Shown in pieces: positions 34,322-35,329 of a DNA stretch of 35,329 nucleotides. Source of the stretch: Deltaproteobacteria bacterium (GTDB lineage: Bacteria > Desulfobacterota > BSN033 > UBA1163); the NCBI GenBank assembly GCA_018333535.1, contig JAGXTA010000014.1:1-35329 (forward strand). Reading direction: 5' to 3'. Position 1 is the first letter of the stretch. Each line of letters begins with the position of its first letter. The notes under the pieces were generated by a model. It was not told the origin of the DNA, made no database searches, and worked only from the letters and a program-made list of their open reading frames with translations. A program made the translations under genes and the position numbers.

Positions 34322-34570
34322 ATGGTGACAAAAATCCAGAAGTGGGGAAACAGCCAGGGACTACGCCTTGCGAAGCAGGTGCTTGAAGACGCACATCTAT
34401 CGGTGGGTGACGACGTCGACGTTACCTCACGGGATGGCCTGATCGTCATAGCACCGGTAAGACGCATTCGCGGTAAGCAAAGCCTGCATGATTTAGTATC
34501 ACGCATTCCCAAGAACTACAAAGTTGAAGAGATGGATTGGGGTAAGCCAGTGGGAAGAGAGGTCTGGTAA
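34322..34570 (+). CDS. mazE: MazE-type antitoxin (AbrB/SpoVT fold)
   Basis: An 82-residue antitoxin. Its N-terminal swapped-hairpin DNA-binding domain is visible: KIQKWGNSQGLRLAKQVLEDA, then VGDDVDVTSRDGLIVIAPV. The C-terminal tail (residues 55-82, ending in WGKPVGREVW) would wrap MazF. I chose ATG at 34322 because GGAGG lies seven bases upstream and just after the predicted transcript start. An open frame reaches 37 codons further up but crosses the promoter. MazE would block MazF and repress the operon. Its stop is directly followed by the GTG of mazF. Such modules are mobile, fitting its place beside an IS. Confidence 0.93.
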   Translation: MVTKIQKWGNSQGLRLAKQVLEDAHLSVGDDVDVTSRDGLIVIAPVRRIRGKQSLHDLVSRIPKNYKVEEMDWGKPVGREVW

Positions 34571-34906
34571 GTGAAAGCGTACGTTCCGAAAAAGGGGGAC
34601 TTTATTGCAGTTACCTTCAACCCACAGTCCGGTCATGAGCAAAAGGGACGGCGCCCTGCCCTCGTTGTAAGCAACACCCTTTTTAACGAGCAAACCGGTC
34701 TCACCATAGTCTGTCCATTGACCACCACTGATCGAAGTTATCCTTTACATGTGATGGTCACCGGGAACCCACATGTGAAGGGGTTTGTGATGGTCGAACA
34801 GGTCAAGTCTATTGATTACCGTGCACGTCAGGCCAAGCCCATCGGAAAGGCTTCGGACGAACTCCTTGATGAAGTCCTTTCAATACTTGATGCCTGTATC
34901 TATTGA
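34571..34906 (+). CDS. mazF: MazF/PemK-type endoribonuclease toxin
   Basis: A 111-residue mRNA interferase of normal length. Conserved residues: the opening YVPKKGDFI, Glu23 in GHEQKGRRPALVVS, then Arg in GRRP, the TTTDR loop, and the family signature VEQVKSIDYRAR. It should cut single-stranded mRNA at short sequence motifs, stopping growth until MazE is restored. The GTG start directly abuts the mazE stop, so the two are translationally coupled. No terminator was seen after it; the next feature, 128 bases on, is the right IS copy. The exact cut sequence cannot be predicted. It is probably active, as no key residue is missing. Confidence 0.94.
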   Translation: MKAYVPKKGDFIAVTFNPQSGHEQKGRRPALVVSNTLFNEQTGLTIVCPLTTTDRSYPLHVMVTGNPHVKGFVMVEQVKSIDYRARQAKPIGKASDELLDEVLSILDACIY

Positions 34907-35034
34907 AAGACAAACAACTCGTTGGAGCGGGCCGACGATGAACCCAGATCCTTGTAAGCCTTATCATTAGAAAAGAGATCTCTGAAAAACTATCCTTTGC
35001 TCTCTGATTTCACAGATTTTTAAAAATGAATTTC

Positions 35035-35329
35035 GATTCTTCCGGGTTTTTAATGGGTACCCGGGTAAAGGTCTAAGCCTCCACAATGGAAGTAAATGGC
35101 TGTCTTAAGATGATCCCGATTCCTAAATCCATAGGCCATCTTGATGATGGTCTGGATCTTGGAATTAACCCCCTCACAGACAGCATTGGTTACTCGATGC
35201 CTAAAGTACGTAAGCACATTTTGAAGGTGACGATGGAACGTTCGAGCTGCCTTGATGACGGGCTCCAGTCTCGAATGGGTTGCCCAAAAATACCACCGCT
35301 TGAAATGAGCAGAAGCCCATCCTTTCCGG
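35035..35329 (-). mobile_element. 3' end of an ISL3-family insertion sequence (right copy, truncated by window edge)
   Basis: The reverse complement of 20-314. The inner end starts at GATTCTTCCGGG (35035). The sequence inside it differs from the flank of the left copy, so these are two insertions or two ends of one repeat, not one continuous event in the window. Bases 34907-35034, between mazF and this end, hold nothing else recognisable except the partial repeat end at 34974-34992. Confidence 0.85.
35050..35329 (-). CDS. ISL3-family transposase, C-terminal 92 residues (5' end outside window)
   Basis: Minus-strand reading frame open from the right edge to TAA at 35050-35052. The peptide is the same as at 3-299 from residue 7 on: YFRHRVTNA, EGVNSKIQ, KMAYGFRN and FHCGGLDLYPGTH. 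It belongs to the ISL3 group of DDE transposases. The N-terminal zinc-finger and helix-turn-helix parts, and the first two catalytic Asp residues, are off the window. Confidence 0.85.
   Translation of the reverse strand, partial: RKGWASAHFKRWYFWATHSRLEPVIKAARTFHRHLQNVLTYFRHRVTNAVCEGVNSKIQTIIKMAYGFRNRDHLKTAIYFHCGGLDLYPGTH

Overview
The window looks like chromosomal DNA from an anaerobic, Gram-negative bacterium of moderate GC content. My best guess is Desulfobacterota/'Deltaproteobacteria' (for example a Syntrophales-type lineage). The guess rests on indolepyruvate:ferredoxin oxidoreductase (iorAB) and selB (anaerobic amino-acid metabolism and selenocysteine use), secreted/lipoprotein genes of Gram-negative type, and many palindromic intergenic repeats of the kind common in those genomes. 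No rRNA, tRNA or marker phylogeny is available, so the assignment is an inference.

Layout. Both extreme ends lie inside the same ISL3-type insertion sequence in inverted orientation (bases 20-314 and 35035-35329 read as identical by eye). The window is probably a contig bounded by this repeat. Bases 1-8160 are accessory: the IS end, a type III restriction-modification pair (mod 398-3499, res 3913-6969) with palindromic repeats inside mod and between the two genes, then on the minus strand an NYN-domain nuclease gene (7087-7728). Upstream of the NYN gene lies a truncated DUF3800 gene (7931-8032). Both the NYN gene and the DUF3800 fragment have their own sigma70-like promoter and a compact structured leader ending in a U-run directly before the start codon. 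This pair of RNA-leader/nuclease units is the most interesting content of the window.

Bases 8296-32375 are mostly housekeeping and almost all on the minus strand, in short operons: a periplasmic M16 protease translationally coupled to an OGG1-type DNA glycosylase; iorA-iorB followed by a clear terminator; a membrane-anchored TPR protein; selB; HU with a strong terminator; a CARDB-like lipoprotein followed by rmuC and an HD hydrolase; valS-gatC-gatA; a long acidic protein with a degenerate receiver domain; and a dGTPase coupled to a cyclic-2,3-diphosphoglycerate-synthetase-like GTPase. A plus-strand island carries threonine aldolase and cutA. The right end has a CCA-adding/poly(A) polymerase-family gene and a complete mazEF toxin-antitoxin pair with a consensus promoter, next to the second IS copy.

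Intergenic DNA is rich in mobile or palindromic repeats: a REP-like unit in frame inside mod, CCCCTTT-type hairpins between mod and res, a mosaic element family present three times (near 11.8, 15.6 and 32.6 kb), a MITE-like element between iorA and iorB, and imperfect repeats in the valS-gatC-gatA operon.
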